Source: Halostella pelagica
GTDB lineage: Archaea; Halobacteriota; Halobacteria; Halobacteriales; Natronoarchaeaceae
DNA length: 64,000 bases
Direction of reading: 5' to 3'
NCBI GenBank assembly: GCA_005954745.1
Contig: CP040678.1
Coordinates: 1,178,001 to 1,242,000 of the forward strand
In this document: piece by piece, positions 24,984-34,465 of the stretch
How the letters are laid out: each line of letters starts with the position of its first letter
How positions within the stretch are numbered: position 1 is the first letter of the stretch
Made by a program: the position numbers and the translations under genes
Notes under the pieces: generated by a model
Databases searched by the model: none
The model's input: the letters and a program-made list of their open reading frames with translations, nothing else
Told to the model about the DNA's origin: nothing

Positions 24984-26876
24984 ATGACTACAGACGATAC
25001 CGGCGGGAGCGCCGGCGACGCTACTGTCTACGATCTCACAGCGGACTGCACAATAGAGGATATCGAGGAGGGGAAAGCGTATCTCGCGACGGTAAACGGT
25101 GTCGTGGATTACGGCCTCTTCGTCGACCTCTCGGACAACGTCTCCGGTCTGGTCCACGAGTCGAACCTCTCGGGCACGTACGCCGTCGGCGACGAACTCG
25201 TCGTCGAACTCGGTCAGGTCCGCGAGAACGGTGACGTCGCATTCGAAACAGTCGACGTCGACGAATACGACACTACCCCGGTCGAACACGAGTACGAGAT
25301 CGCGGACGCGGGCGACCTCGACGAGCGCGTCGGCGAGACGGTTACCCTGGAGGGCGAAGTCGTCCAGGTCAAACAGACCGGCGGGCCGACCATCTTCCAC
25401 GTCCGCGACGAGACCGGGATCGTCTCCTGTGCCGCGTTCGAGGAGGCGGGCGTCCGCGCCCACCCCGAAGTCGACGTGGACGATGTCGTCCGAATTGGCG
25501 GCGGTGTCGAACGCCGCGAGGACGCGATCCAGGTCGAGGTCGACTCGCTGGAGGAACTCGAAGGCGACGACGCCACGTCGGTTCGCGAGCGACTCAGCGC
25601 GGCGATGGAGGAACGCGCCGAACCGCACGACGTCGACCCGCTCACCGATTGGCCCGAGTTCGAAAAGCTTCGCGACGACCTCCGCGAAGTCGCTCGGCTC
25701 CTGCGCGAGACGGTGCTGGAGAGTCGCCCCATCCGCGTCCGGCACCACGCGGACGGCGACGGGATGTGCGCCAGCGTCCCCGTCCAGTACGCGCTGGAGC
25801 AGTTCATCGAGGACACCCACGAGGACCCAGAAGCGCCGCGGCACCTCCTCAAGCGCCTGCCCAGCAAGGCCCCGTTCTACGAGATGGAGGACGCCACCCG
25901 CGACCTCAACTTCGCGCTGGAGGACCGCGCCCGCCACGGCCAGAAACTACCGCTCCTCCTGATGCTCGACAACGGTAGCACGGCCGAGGACGTTCCCGCC
26001 TACGAGAACCTCGCCCACTACGACATCCCGATCGCCGTCGTCGACCACCACCATCCCGACCCCGACGCGGTCGGAGACCTGCTCGACGCCCACGTCAATC
26101 CGTATCTCCACGACGAGGACTACCGCATTACGACGGGGATGATGTGCGTCGAACTCGCCCGGATGATCTACCCCGACATCGAGGACGAACTCCGTCACGT
26201 CCCCGCGGTCGCCGGTCTTTCGGACCGCTCGAAGGCCGACGCGATGAGCGACTACGTCGACCTCGCCCGCGAGGAGGGGTACGACGAGGAGACGCTTCGC
26301 GACATCAGCGAGGCGCTCGACTACGAGGCTCACTGGCTCCGCTACGACGACGGCCGCCACCTCATCAACGACGTGCTCAACGTGGACTGCGACGACGAGG
26401 AGCGCCACCGCGAACTCGTCGACTTCCTCGCCGACCGCGCCCGACAGGACGTCGAGGAGCAACTCGACGCCGCGATGTCTCACGTCGAACACGAAGCGCT
26501 CGACAACGGCGCACACCTCTACCGCATCGACGTGGAGAACTACGCGCACCGATTCACCTACCCCGCGCCGGGCAAGACGACCGGCGAGATACACGACCGC
26601 AAGGTCGAGGAGACCGGTGACCCTGTCATCACCATCGGCTACGGACCGGACTTCGCCGTCCTCCGGTCCGACGGCGTCCGCCTCGACATTCCGACGATGG
26701 TCTCGGAACTCGACGAGGGTATCGTCGGCGGCGGCGTCAGCGGCGGGGGTCACCTCGTCGTCGGTTCGATCAAGTTCGTCCAGGGCCGCCGCGAGGAGGT
26801 CCTCGACTCCCTCGTCGAGAAGATGGCCGCCGCGGACATCGACGAGGAACTGTCGAGTACGGTCCAGCGGGACTGA
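24984..26876 (+). CDS. RecJ-like DHH phosphoesterase with S1 and OB domains
   Basis: A 630-residue archaeal RecJ/GAN-type protein, likely a single-strand-specific 5'-3' DNA or RNA exonuclease acting in replication or repair. Domains: S1 (about 22-80; GVVDYGLFVDLSDNVSGLVH), OB (about 95-190; VTLEGEVVQVKQTGG and FHVRDETGIVSCAAF), DHH (about 235-480; RVRHHADGDGMCAS, LLLMLDNGS, VVDHHHPDPD) and DHHA1 with GGGVSGGGHLVVGS near residue 590. The ATG at 24984 is chosen because the preceding in-frame 18 codons lack the acidic composition of the rest. A T6 run downstream may end transcription. Confidence 0.9.
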   Translation: MTTDDTGGSAGDATVYDLTADCTIEDIEEGKAYLATVNGVVDYGLFVDLSDNVSGLVHESNLSGTYAVGDELVVELGQVRENGDVAFETVDVDEYDTTPVEHEYEIADAGDLDERVGETVTLEGEVVQVKQTGGPTIFHVRDETGIVSCAAFEEAGVRAHPEVDVDDVVRIGGGVERREDAIQVEVDSLEELEGDDATSVRERLSAAMEERAEPHDVDPLTDWPEFEKLRDDLREVARLLRETVLESRPIRVRHHADGDGMCASVPVQYALEQFIEDTHEDPEAPRHLLKRLPSKAPFYEMEDATRDLNFALEDRARHGQKLPLLLMLDNGSTAEDVPAYENLAHYDIPIAVVDHHHPDPDAVGDLLDAHVNPYLHDEDYRITTGMMCVELARMIYPDIEDELRHVPAVAGLSDRSKADAMSDYVDLAREEGYDEETLRDISEALDYEAHWLRYDDGRHLINDVLNVDCDDEERHRELVDFLADRARQDVEEQLDAAMSHVEHEALDNGAHLYRIDVENYAHRFTYPAPGKTTGEIHDRKVEETGDPVITIGYGPDFAVLRSDGVRLDIPTMVSELDEGIVGGGVSGGGHLVVGSIKFVQGRREEVLDSLVEKMAAADIDEELSSTVQRD

Positions 26877-26945
26877 GACTGCGGCTGTGATTGTGTAGAT
26901 ACGCACATAACGTACCGCGCTGTTTGCGACCGGTGAATCGAGCAG

Positions 26946-26951
26946 TTTTTT
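26946..26951 (+). terminator. T-tract after RecJ-like gene
   Basis: TTTTTT 70 bases after the stop at 26876, in the short convergent gap before the phospholipase-D-like gene. No stem is obvious; archaeal terminators often consist of a U-tract alone. Confidence 0.35.
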
Positions 26952-26988
26952 CACTCACCTCACGTGCTTTCAGCAGACAGGCTGACCG

Positions 26989-28674
26989 CTACTCGAACTC
27001 GATCTCTCTCCGTCCGTACGCCGCGGCCGAAAGCGTCACCAGAGCGAGCGCCGCTGCGACCCCAGCGGGCACTCGCGACGCCCCGCCGCGCCAGTCCGCA
27101 CGGAACAGGCGGGCGTAGTAGTGTCCCACCTCGTCGCCTACGAGGACGAGGGCGACCTCGCGGTTCTCCCGGAGCGAGTTGTTGTTCCAGTTGACGCTCC
27201 CCAAGACGACCCGCCGCTCGTCTATCACGACGCCTTTCGCGTGGATCTTCTCGTACCGCGAGCGTGGGTCCGCGACGCGAGCCTCCAGATCCAACCCCTC
27301 GCGCTCGCCGAGCGCGTTCAGCCAACGGACGCGCTTCCGGTTTTCCTCTCGGGCATACCACGCACCGGATAGCAGGACCCGCACGCGGACGCCGCGGCGC
27401 GCGGCGTCGACGGTCGCCCGCACGGGCGGCGTCTCCCGGCCGCCGAGCGTCACCTGCTCGACCAGGACCGACTCCTCGGCGTCGCGGATCTCTCCGACGA
27501 TGCCCGCTTCGGCGTTGTCCGGCGCGGTTAGTAGGCGGACGCGCTCCACGGAGACGTTCTGCGGTGCGAACCGCTCGGGGTAGGTCTCCCGAGAGGCGTT
27601 CCCGTCGACCGGATCGACGTCTTTGCGATGTGTTTCCCAGGCAACAGTGTCGCCGGCCTCCCAGTCCCCGCGGAACACGGCGGCGAGGTCTTCGGCGACG
27701 GCGGCGTCCCGGACCAACGCGCCCCACCCTCTGTTCGACCCGCCGCCGGTACCCGAGGGCTTCCAGTTCTCGGTGAGCACAAGCGCCCGGTCGTCGACGA
27801 CGGCGTATTTCGGGTGGTGAAACCGGTACCGTTCGCGCTCACCGCCGGCGACCCGCACGGTCGCGTTGCTCTCCGCGAGGCGGTTCAGCGCGTCGACCTG
27901 TCGCTCGCTCGTCCCGCCGACCGGGCTATCGTCCACGAGGACGTGGACATCGACGCCGCGCGCGGCCGACCGTTCGAGTTCGCGGACCGCGCGTTCCGAG
28001 GACAGCGTGTATCCGGCGAGCAGTATCCTGTCGTCGGCACCCGAGAGCGCTCGGACGGGAACGTCCGGCGAGTCTGGCAACGCGAACACCTCGACGCCGA
28101 CCTCGGCGGTAACCGCGGGTGAGTGGTCGCTCGCGCCCAGCGGGACCCACCCGTCGGCCGTCCAGCGTTCACCCTCCTTCGAGCGGTCGTAGGTTACCGC
28201 GTCGACCGTCGTATTCCCGCGTCGGAGTTCGACCGACTCCCCGCCGTTTGCGAGTTCGAGGCGGTCCCCCAGCGCCAGAACCCGACGGTCGGTGAGGTTG
28301 CGGGCCGCCGCGGGGTCAGGGCTGAGGGCCACTTGTCCCTCGACAGTGCGATTCGGGAGGGGCACCGCCGTCTCGCCGTCAGTGATCGACCACCCCGCGA
28401 GGTTCGTCGGTTCGGGAAAATCGACTTCGACGAATTCGCCGCGGTCACCCTCGGCGATGGGATCGGGATAGACAGCGACGATCCGGGGGTCCTCACACTG
28501 CCGGCTGTAATCCCTTGAAGCATCGCGGACCACCGGAGGTCCGAGTATCGTTCCGAAGGTACAGCCGACAGTATCAGACGCGCGAACGGAAGCGGTCGCC
28601 GCCGGGACAGCGCCGCCGCTTGCGGGAACTGCAAGCGCGACCAGCACGAGGACGGCCACCGTACGCGAGAGCAC
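26989..28674 (-). CDS. Secreted/membrane-anchored phospholipase-D-like protein with lamin-tail domain
   Basis: A 561-residue exported protein: N-terminal signal peptide (RTVAVLVLVALAVPASGGAV), a lamin-tail-like beta domain at about 60-170 (EFVEVDFPEPTNLAGWSITDG), two PLD half-sites and a C-terminal hydrophobic segment (VPAGVAAALALVTLSAAAYG) before a short RREIEFE tail. The HKD motifs are HHPKYAVVDDRALVLTENW (about residue 300) and HAKGVVIDERRVVLGSVNW (about 480), both with H-x-K-x4-D spacing, so the active site seems intact. Likely a phosphodiesterase or nuclease facing the outside, with its C terminus in the membrane. GTG start 28674 lies about 28 bases after GTTTATCAC (leaderless). Confidence 0.85.
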   Translation of the reverse strand: MLSRTVAVLVLVALAVPASGGAVPAATASVRASDTVGCTFGTILGPPVVRDASRDYSRQCEDPRIVAVYPDPIAEGDRGEFVEVDFPEPTNLAGWSITDGETAVPLPNRTVEGQVALSPDPAAARNLTDRRVLALGDRLELANGGESVELRRGNTTVDAVTYDRSKEGERWTADGWVPLGASDHSPAVTAEVGVEVFALPDSPDVPVRALSGADDRILLAGYTLSSERAVRELERSAARGVDVHVLVDDSPVGGTSERQVDALNRLAESNATVRVAGGERERYRFHHPKYAVVDDRALVLTENWKPSGTGGGSNRGWGALVRDAAVAEDLAAVFRGDWEAGDTVAWETHRKDVDPVDGNASRETYPERFAPQNVSVERVRLLTAPDNAEAGIVGEIRDAEESVLVEQVTLGGRETPPVRATVDAARRGVRVRVLLSGAWYAREENRKRVRWLNALGEREGLDLEARVADPRSRYEKIHAKGVVIDERRVVLGSVNWNNNSLRENREVALVLVGDEVGHYYARLFRADWRGGASRVPAGVAAALALVTLSAAAYGRREIEFE

Positions 28675-28725
28675 GGCGGCGTTGGCCGCCCCTTCAGTGA
28701 TAAACCTGTGGAGAGGAGAGTTCCG

Positions 28726-30024
28726 TCAGACTGCCTTCTCGGCTTCGTTCTGGACGCGGTAGGCCCGGTCGTCGGCGTAGTCGCCAAGCACTTCGAGCGC
28801 CCGTTCGGTGCCGATCTGGTTGAGCGCCCAGGCGGCGCTCGCGCGGACCGTGTTCGACTCGTCGTCGTCGAGCACGTCGGCGAGGGGGTCGATAGCGCGG
28901 GTGTCGCCGAGGAGACCGAGCGCGCGGGCGGCGTGGCTTCGGACTTCCTCGCTGTCGGCGTCGAGGGCGTTCGCGACCGCCTGCGTCGCGTCATCGCTGC
29001 CGATCTCGCCAAGCGCTTTCATCGTCACTTTCCGGAGGCCCGGGTTTCCTTCGTCACCGACGTACTCGACGAGCGTATCGACGGGTTCTTCGCTACCGAT
29101 CTTTCCGAGGACCTCGATAGCGTCCTTGTCGCGCTTGTTCGCGCGCTGGAGCATCGGATCAACGGCCTCCTCGGGGCCGAGGCGCTTCAGCGCGTCGAGG
29201 CAGTGGTCCTCCATGAAGTCGGACTCGAAACTATCGAGCGCAAGGAGGACCATGTCGGCGCGGCCGCGTTTGGTCCACACCTTCAGCGCGCCCCATTCGG
29301 GCGGGTAGTCCTTGCGGTGGTCGAGCACGTCGTAGTACCCCTGGGCCTGTAGCTGTTCGCGGACGGAGAGGTCGTCCCACTCCTCGGCCTCGTCCAGATC
29401 GCTCTGGAGTTCGCCGGTCGCGTCGAGCAGTGCCGCGATGGTTTCTGCGTCTGCGTCGGGGTCGAGGTCGGCCGTCTCGACGGCTGTCCCGGCGTCTTGG
29501 AGAGCGGCGGTCAGCTCCTCGATCGATTCGCCCGCGAGGGTGACGGACTCATCGAGGATGTCGTCGACGCTCTCGACGAACGATTCGACGGCCTCCGCGG
29601 CTTCGCTCTCGCCACGGTCGGTCCACTCGGTTTCGGCGACGGTCGTTTCGGCCGACTCGATGTCCGCGACCACGTCTTCGGCGTAGGGGCCGCGTGCTTC
29701 CTCTAGCTCCGACTCGAGGTCCTCTTTCTCGCTTTCTATCTCCTCGGCCGGCGCTTCCTCGTCCTCGTCGTCTGGTTCGGGAAGGTCGGCCGATTCGAGG
29801 TCAGATTCGAGCGATTCGATCTCGGCCTCGACGTCGTCCAGGTCGTCCTCCGTCTCGGCCTCGTCGAGTTGCGCCTCGATCGCGTCGAGTCGCTCGCGGA
29901 GTGACTCGACCGTGACCTCAGTGTCGGGGAGCGTCTCTTCGTCGGCGGGTCCGTCGTCCGCCGTCTCTTCTTCTGCCGGTTCTTCGTCCGGCGTCGCTTC
30001 GCTCTCGTCCTCTTCACCGCTCAT
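28726..30024 (-). CDS. HEAT-repeat protein with acidic coiled-coil N terminus
   Basis: A 432-residue cytoplasmic protein. Residues 1-120 are extremely acidic with predicted coiled coil (DTEVTVESLRERLDAIEAQL and following), residues 120-245 are helical, and residues about 265-432 are five to six HEAT/PBS lyase-like repeats such as AIEVLGKIGSEEPVDTLVEY and AARALGLLGDTRAIDPLADV. HEAT arrays usually mediate protein-protein contacts; no catalytic motif is visible. The ATG at 30024 is supported by the TATA box at 30081-30090; a much longer in-frame opening upstream to 30555 is antisense-like Arg-rich sequence. Confidence 0.85.
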   Translation of the reverse strand: MSGEEDESEATPDEEPAEEETADDGPADEETLPDTEVTVESLRERLDAIEAQLDEAETEDDLDDVEAEIESLESDLESADLPEPDDEDEEAPAEEIESEKEDLESELEEARGPYAEDVVADIESAETTVAETEWTDRGESEAAEAVESFVESVDDILDESVTLAGESIEELTAALQDAGTAVETADLDPDADAETIAALLDATGELQSDLDEAEEWDDLSVREQLQAQGYYDVLDHRKDYPPEWGALKVWTKRGRADMVLLALDSFESDFMEDHCLDALKRLGPEEAVDPMLQRANKRDKDAIEVLGKIGSEEPVDTLVEYVGDEGNPGLRKVTMKALGEIGSDDATQAVANALDADSEEVRSHAARALGLLGDTRAIDPLADVLDDDESNTVRASAAWALNQIGTERALEVLGDYADDRAYRVQNEAEKAV

Positions 30025-30080
30025 GCCGACACCTCCAGCGCGTCCCTTCGGCGCGCGGCGACTGCCGACGGCGCACTCGT

Positions 30081-30090
30081 GTTCATATAC
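30081..30090 (-). promoter_or_regulatory. TATA box of HEAT-repeat gene
   Basis: Minus strand reads GTATATGAAC; initiation is expected near 30058, giving a leader of about 33 bases to the ATG at 30024. Confidence 0.6.
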
Positions 30091-30113
30091 CTGCAACTGT
30101 GTCTGTACGCCCC

Positions 30114-30827
30114 CTAAGCGTTTCCGTTCTCGGCCGACTCCACGTCGCGCCAGTAGAACCACGGACTGAGCGCGAGATACGCGATTCCGAGCGTTAGCAA
30201 GGCGTACGGGAACGTCCGGCCGAGAAACTCGGGAAAGAGGACGGCCAGCGAGTGGACGACGCCCATCAGGAGGGCGTCCCGGGCGAGGAGGTCGGGGTAA
30301 CCGACCGTCGACACCATGAGGTAGACGAACACTGCCGTTCCGGCGAGCAACACCTGCGGTTGCGCGATGCCCGCGAGCACGGCCGACGCGAGGATCGTCG
30401 CCGCGAGCGTACTGGGGGCACCCTCCGTCGACGCCACGGCCGTGTCGTACGCCGTGTACATCCCCAGGCGCGTCACGGCCATGGCGACGAACAGGGCGGG
30501 GAGTCCGACTGCGAGTACCGTCTCCGCCGTGGGATCGACGAGCGAGAACGCCCACTCCGTCCGGACGGCAGCGACGACGACTGCGGCCGGCGCGACGGCA
30601 AAGGAGGCGACGTCCGCGAGCGAATCGAGATACTCCCCGGCCGCCGACCCGCCGGCCCAGCGGGCAACGACGCCGTCTAAACCGTCGGCGATAGCCGAGA
30701 GCAAGACGAGCCTCGCCGCAACCCGAGCGTTCACGGGCGCGACGATGACGGCGACGAAGCCGACGACTGCATTGAACACAGTGACGGCGTCGGCAGGACC
30801 GAGTCGCCCGACGAACCGCGGTTGCAT
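30114..30827 (-). CDS. pssA: CDP-alcohol phosphatidyltransferase, probably archaetidylserine synthase
   Basis: A 237-residue integral membrane enzyme with the full CDP-alcohol transferase signature D-G-x2-A-R-x7-G-x3-D-x3-D seen in DGLDGVVAR then GEYLDSLAD. The N terminus PRFVGRLGPADAVTVFNAVVG resembles the haloarchaeal PssA used to make archaetidylserine, a precursor of archaetidylethanolamine linked to archaeosortase-dependent protein anchoring. That specificity is from family resemblance. Six or more hydrophobic helices are present. It shares an AT-rich promoter region with the divergent halocyanin gene. Confidence 0.8.
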   Translation of the reverse strand: MQPRFVGRLGPADAVTVFNAVVGFVAVIVAPVNARVAARLVLLSAIADGLDGVVARWAGGSAAGEYLDSLADVASFAVAPAAVVVAAVRTEWAFSLVDPTAETVLAVGLPALFVAMAVTRLGMYTAYDTAVASTEGAPSTLAATILASAVLAGIAQPQVLLAGTAVFVYLMVSTVGYPDLLARDALLMGVVHSLAVLFPEFLGRTFPYALLTLGIAYLALSPWFYWRDVESAENGNA

Positions 30828-30856
30828 ACTGTCGGAGTTGCGTACCGCTCCCTTAC

Positions 30857-30866
30857 GCTTTTATGT
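30857..30866. promoter_or_regulatory. Shared TATA region between pssA-like and halocyanin genes
   Basis: The sequence CGCTTTTATG reads as a TATA box on the plus strand; its complement CATAAAAGCG serves the same role on the minus strand. It is about 32 bases from the minus-strand ATG (30827) and would start plus-strand transcription near 30886, ahead of the ATGs at 30917 and 30944. One element may serve both genes. Confidence 0.5.
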
Positions 30867-30943
30867 TCTACCCCGCAGGCGCTCCGGTCGGTCGGTCGTG
30901 CCGAACCGGCGAGCATATGTCGTCGCCGACCCGACACGAGAGT

Positions 30944-31375
30944 ATGAACCGCCGCACGTACCTCGCTGGCCTGGCGGGCGGAGGCGCAACGGCCCTCTCC
31001 GGATGTCTCGCGTCGCTCGGCTCCGCCGGCGCGTCCTGCGACGGCGACTGCGATATCGGCATGACCGCCTCGGCGTTCGACCCGCAGCAGTACGAAGTTA
31101 CTGTCGGCGAGACAGTCACCTGGAAGAACACGAGTTCGAAGGGCCACACTGTCACCGCCTACGGCGGCCAGATCCCCGAGGACGCGGCGTACTTCGCCTC
31201 CGGCGGCTTCGACTCGGAAGATGCCGCACGGGAGGGGTGGAGAGAGAGAAACGAGGGAGTTCTCACAACGGGCGACTCCTACGAACAGACGTTCGAAGTC
31301 GTGGGGGAGTACGACTACGTCTGTCTCCCCCACGAGGCTGGGAGAATGGTCGGTACTATCGTCGTGACGGAGTGA
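30944..31375 (+). CDS. Halocyanin-like blue copper lipoprotein
   Basis: A 143-residue Tat-exported lipoprotein with a plastocyanin-type cupredoxin domain, acting as a peripheral electron carrier on the outer face of the membrane. The signal is NRRTYLAGLAGGGATALSGC with lipidated Cys21. Type 1 copper ligands are His68 (KGHTVTAY), Cys127, His130 and Met135 (YVCLPHEAGRM). A second in-frame ATG at 30917 would add nine residues before the twin arginines and is possible, because transcription probably begins near 30886. It may take electrons from the respiratory chain, as proposed for halocyanins. Confidence 0.88.
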   Translation: MNRRTYLAGLAGGGATALSGCLASLGSAGASCDGDCDIGMTASAFDPQQYEVTVGETVTWKNTSSKGHTVTAYGGQIPEDAAYFASGGFDSEDAAREGWRERNEGVLTTGDSYEQTFEVVGEYDYVCLPHEAGRMVGTIVVTE

Positions 31376-31460
31376 TTCGTCCGATCCGGACGCGACCCGG
31401 GAACTGAACCGCTACCGGACCAGTATTTCTTCGAAACGAAAGCCGACCGGAACCGGTTGG

Positions 31461-34370
31461 TTAGCCGTCGTCGCCGACATCGACCTGAATCGGCGAGATG
31501 TCGATCACGTACTGATTGTCGTCGTCCGGATTCGCGTTGCTGTTCGAACCGCCGTTGCTTCGGTCGCCCGCGTCGGCATCGTACAGGAACACCGTGTAGT
31601 CGGTGTGGCTGGCGTTCGGATTGTCGAGTTCCATCACGATGATCGCCTGGTCGTCGCCGAGGTCGAACTCGCCGCCGCTGTGGTGGTCGTCGTCGAGAAT
31701 GCTCTCGATGTCGGGTTGCCACCACGCGGTCGACAGGGTCGGCAGATCTTCGCCGTCAGTGTATATCTGGTGGTCAGACTTCGAACTGTTGTCGACGTCG
31801 TCTATCGTCCCGCTCGTACCGTTACACGTCGTGTGTGCGTACGTGTCGCCGTTGTGGTCCGATTCGAGTCCGGTGTCAGTCCCGTTGGTACAGTCGACCG
31901 ACCGAGCCGAGAACGACAGCAGAGAGCCGATAGAAAGGTTGTCGACTCTGAACTTGACGGACCCGCTCCGCGTCGGATCATTGATGGCACCTCCGGGCCC
32001 ATCGGGATCGACGGGACCGTCGGCCGCGGACGGGTCGAGCGAGTACGTCTTGCCACCGATCTGGACTTCCGTCTCTACCGTCTTGTGTTCGACTGCGCGA
32101 ACACGATCTCGGGTCACGTTGCCGGCGATCTGGTCGAAGATATCTTCGAGGTCGCTCGCTTCGTCGACGTAGTGGTACTCTCCGTCCGTTTTGTTCGAAA
32201 CTTGCTTGAGTAGCGTCTCGTTCGCTCCATCTCCGAGACCGATCGTGTAGATCGTGATATTCTCGTCTGCGGCGTTATCCGCCTTTCTGAGGGTCTTTCT
32301 GTTCAACGGCCCTTCTGTTCCAGATCCTTCGTTGTTCTTTCCGTCGCTGAGTAGAACAACGACCTGATCGTCGTTCGAACTCGATTCCAGTTCAGACACC
32401 GATTGTTCAATACCGGAGCCGATGTCCGTACCGCTATTTGCGCGACCTCGAACTTCACCCTTGACGTATCCCAGATTGTGGTGGAGTCCGACGACGGTTT
32501 CGGCTTCTGTGTTGAACTCGACGAACCCCGCTCTGTCGCCCGCACTGGAGTTCAGCGCGTCGATGAAACTCCGGGTAGCGTCGACACGACGTTCGTTCGG
32601 ATCGCTCCCGACGGGCCCGTACTCGGCGTCTCGTACTTCGACTGTTGAATCAGGATCGGTTATCTCATCGCCCGGGGAATACGTCATCGTGCCACCCCAG
32701 CCACCGTCGGTTCGTACTTGAATACCGTCCGGTACAGTGTACTCAGTCCCCCAGTAGTCCTTGGAGATACTTTCCCACTCGATGTCACTTCTGGCCGTTT
32801 CGGTCCAGTTACTCGTCCCCTGCCACGCGCTGTATCCCTGATCCATCGAACCGGATTTGTCAAGGACGAACATCACGTCGAGTGGCGGACGCTCACCGAT
32901 GCTCTTGTTGATCGTCCGCTCTTCGGCGATCTCCGTCCCGAGGAGTTCGATCGTACCGGACGAACTGTTCAGTCGGAGCGCGTTTTCGTCCTTGGAGATG
33001 ACGCCGCAACCGTTCCGGCCCTCGCCGTCGACGTTCGGACACTCGTCGGCGTACTCCGGGACGCCGTCATCGTCGCCGATTCTCAGGTATCCCGTTCGTT
33101 TGCTGTCGTCGTCGTCGTTCAGTTTCACCGTCGCGTTGTAGTTGCCGGCACTGCCGGGGTTCGTTACCTTCCCGTCTTTGCCGTTGCGGTTCTGGCTGCC
33201 GAATTCGAGGGCGATCGTGTCGTTAGCGTTGATCTGGACGCTATCGTCGAATTGGAACTCGATCGTGTTGTCACTCGTGTCCACGCTGTAGCTATCGATG
33301 TGGTTCTTCAGGTCTACGGTGCCGCCGTCGGCGCGATAGATCTTGGACCGGTTTTGGTTGATGTGTCCACGCACACCGGGGCCCTTGCCCTTGAGGTCGG
33401 CCAGATCAGTCTCGCCGTCCTCGTACTTGATCTCGATATCTTCCAGTGTGTCCCCGGTGATCCCGTCCGATTCCTTGACGCCAAACGTTAGTTTGTGACT
33501 CGTATCCGCGCCTGCAGTGTTGTTCACTGCGACCAGCAGGTCGTCGTGGCCGGGAACTCCGATCGGACCGCCCTTGCCGAGTGGCAGGTCGCGGACTACC
33601 ACCGTCTGGTTGCCGTCGTAGACGGTGACGTTGCCGGAATCGCCCATCTTTGTCTCGAAGTATCGCCCCCACGCGTCGTAGTAAGTGCTGTTCTCGACCG
33701 TGATCTGGAGGCTCCGAACGCGGGTTACGTTCCCGTTGCCGTCGTCGCGGCAGAACATTTCGTTCGTTATCGTTTCTTGTCTCTCGCGCGTCCACGTCTT
33801 GTTCACCGCCGCGGTGGTTTCGCCCGAGTTGTCGATTCGACCCGTGAGGTTGGCGACGCTGAAGTCGAACGTTCGATACGTATCGCCGTCGATACGCTCT
33901 GATCGGTACGAGATCGACGGCGGCGACACCATCGTGCTCCCGCCGTTCGTTTGCTTCCAGACGCCGCCACCCTGATACGCGACGCGTTCCCCGTTGTCGT
34001 TTTCGTACTCGAACGAGTTGAGCGCCAGATTCGTCGTACAGTCGTCCCTGTACGTGCCGGTTTCTGTCCACCCGTGGATAGTGAACGTCATCTCGCCGTC
34101 GGCGGCGATCGAGACCTCGTCGTCAGCGTTCATACGCAGTTCAGTCGACCCTTCTCCGCGAGATGACAGCGAAGCGATGTCTGACCGAACTTCCTGCATC
34201 GACATCTCCGCGGACTGGACCTCGTTTTCCTGTTCTATCTGTTCGGTGGCCATTCCGCCGATGAGGAAAATAAGCGTGGCCCCCACGAGAACCATTCCAA
34301 ACAGTATGACGAGTCCGAGTGTGTTAGACGCACCTCGTTCGTCCTCCGATGATGGTAGATGTCGGTCCAT
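31461..34370 (-). CDS. Pilin-like secreted von Willebrand factor A protein
   Basis: A 969-residue surface protein. The N terminus carries an archaeal type IV pilin-like segment, EDERGASNTLGLVILFGMVL, with one hydrophobic helix to about residue 42. A large beta-rich region follows; residues about 428-455 contain a thrombospondin-3-like calcium motif (DDGVPEYADECPNVDG). The VWA domain spans about 495-760 with MIDAS motif DKSGSMDQG after DVMFVL and LSDGKNNEGSG; a further beta domain ends the protein. Likely a cell-surface adhesin. The ATG at 34370 lies 35-40 bases after a TATA box; a TTG at 34394 is less likely. Confidence 0.85.
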   Translation of the reverse strand: MDRHLPSSEDERGASNTLGLVILFGMVLVGATLIFLIGGMATEQIEQENEVQSAEMSMQEVRSDIASLSSRGEGSTELRMNADDEVSIAADGEMTFTIHGWTETGTYRDDCTTNLALNSFEYENDNGERVAYQGGGVWKQTNGGSTMVSPPSISYRSERIDGDTYRTFDFSVANLTGRIDNSGETTAAVNKTWTRERQETITNEMFCRDDGNGNVTRVRSLQITVENSTYYDAWGRYFETKMGDSGNVTVYDGNQTVVVRDLPLGKGGPIGVPGHDDLLVAVNNTAGADTSHKLTFGVKESDGITGDTLEDIEIKYEDGETDLADLKGKGPGVRGHINQNRSKIYRADGGTVDLKNHIDSYSVDTSDNTIEFQFDDSVQINANDTIALEFGSQNRNGKDGKVTNPGSAGNYNATVKLNDDDDSKRTGYLRIGDDDGVPEYADECPNVDGEGRNGCGVISKDENALRLNSSSGTIELLGTEIAEERTINKSIGERPPLDVMFVLDKSGSMDQGYSAWQGTSNWTETARSDIEWESISKDYWGTEYTVPDGIQVRTDGGWGGTMTYSPGDEITDPDSTVEVRDAEYGPVGSDPNERRVDATRSFIDALNSSAGDRAGFVEFNTEAETVVGLHHNLGYVKGEVRGRANSGTDIGSGIEQSVSELESSSNDDQVVVLLSDGKNNEGSGTEGPLNRKTLRKADNAADENITIYTIGLGDGANETLLKQVSNKTDGEYHYVDEASDLEDIFDQIAGNVTRDRVRAVEHKTVETEVQIGGKTYSLDPSAADGPVDPDGPGGAINDPTRSGSVKFRVDNLSIGSLLSFSARSVDCTNGTDTGLESDHNGDTYAHTTCNGTSGTIDDVDNSSKSDHQIYTDGEDLPTLSTAWWQPDIESILDDDHHSGGEFDLGDDQAIIVMELDNPNASHTDYTVFLYDADAGDRSNGGSNSNANPDDDNQYVIDISPIQVDVGDDG

Positions 34371-34404
34371 AGCTACGTACCTTTTGAACTTCAAATATCT
34401 CCAA

Positions 34405-34413
34405 CATAATAAA
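34405..34413 (-). promoter_or_regulatory. TATA box of VWA pilin-like gene
   Basis: Minus strand TTTATTATG within an AT-rich stretch; it predicts initiation near 34383, thirteen bases before the ATG at 34370. Another AT-rich stretch (TTTATATTA, 34421-34429) lies just upstream. Confidence 0.55.
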
Positions 34414-34465
34414 TTTGCCTAATATAAACGTCGGAAAACAATAGATCAGTTGGAGAAAGAATCGA

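Noticed and set aside
24942-26954. Long minus-strand open frames opposite the RecJ-like gene
   Set aside because: Val/Asp/Arg-rich reversals of DHH/OB coding sequence, typical of GC-rich antisense.
30025-30555. Upstream extension of the HEAT-repeat frame
   Set aside because: It overlaps the pssA-like gene and lies beyond the TATA box at 30081-30090; residues are Arg/Gly-rich.
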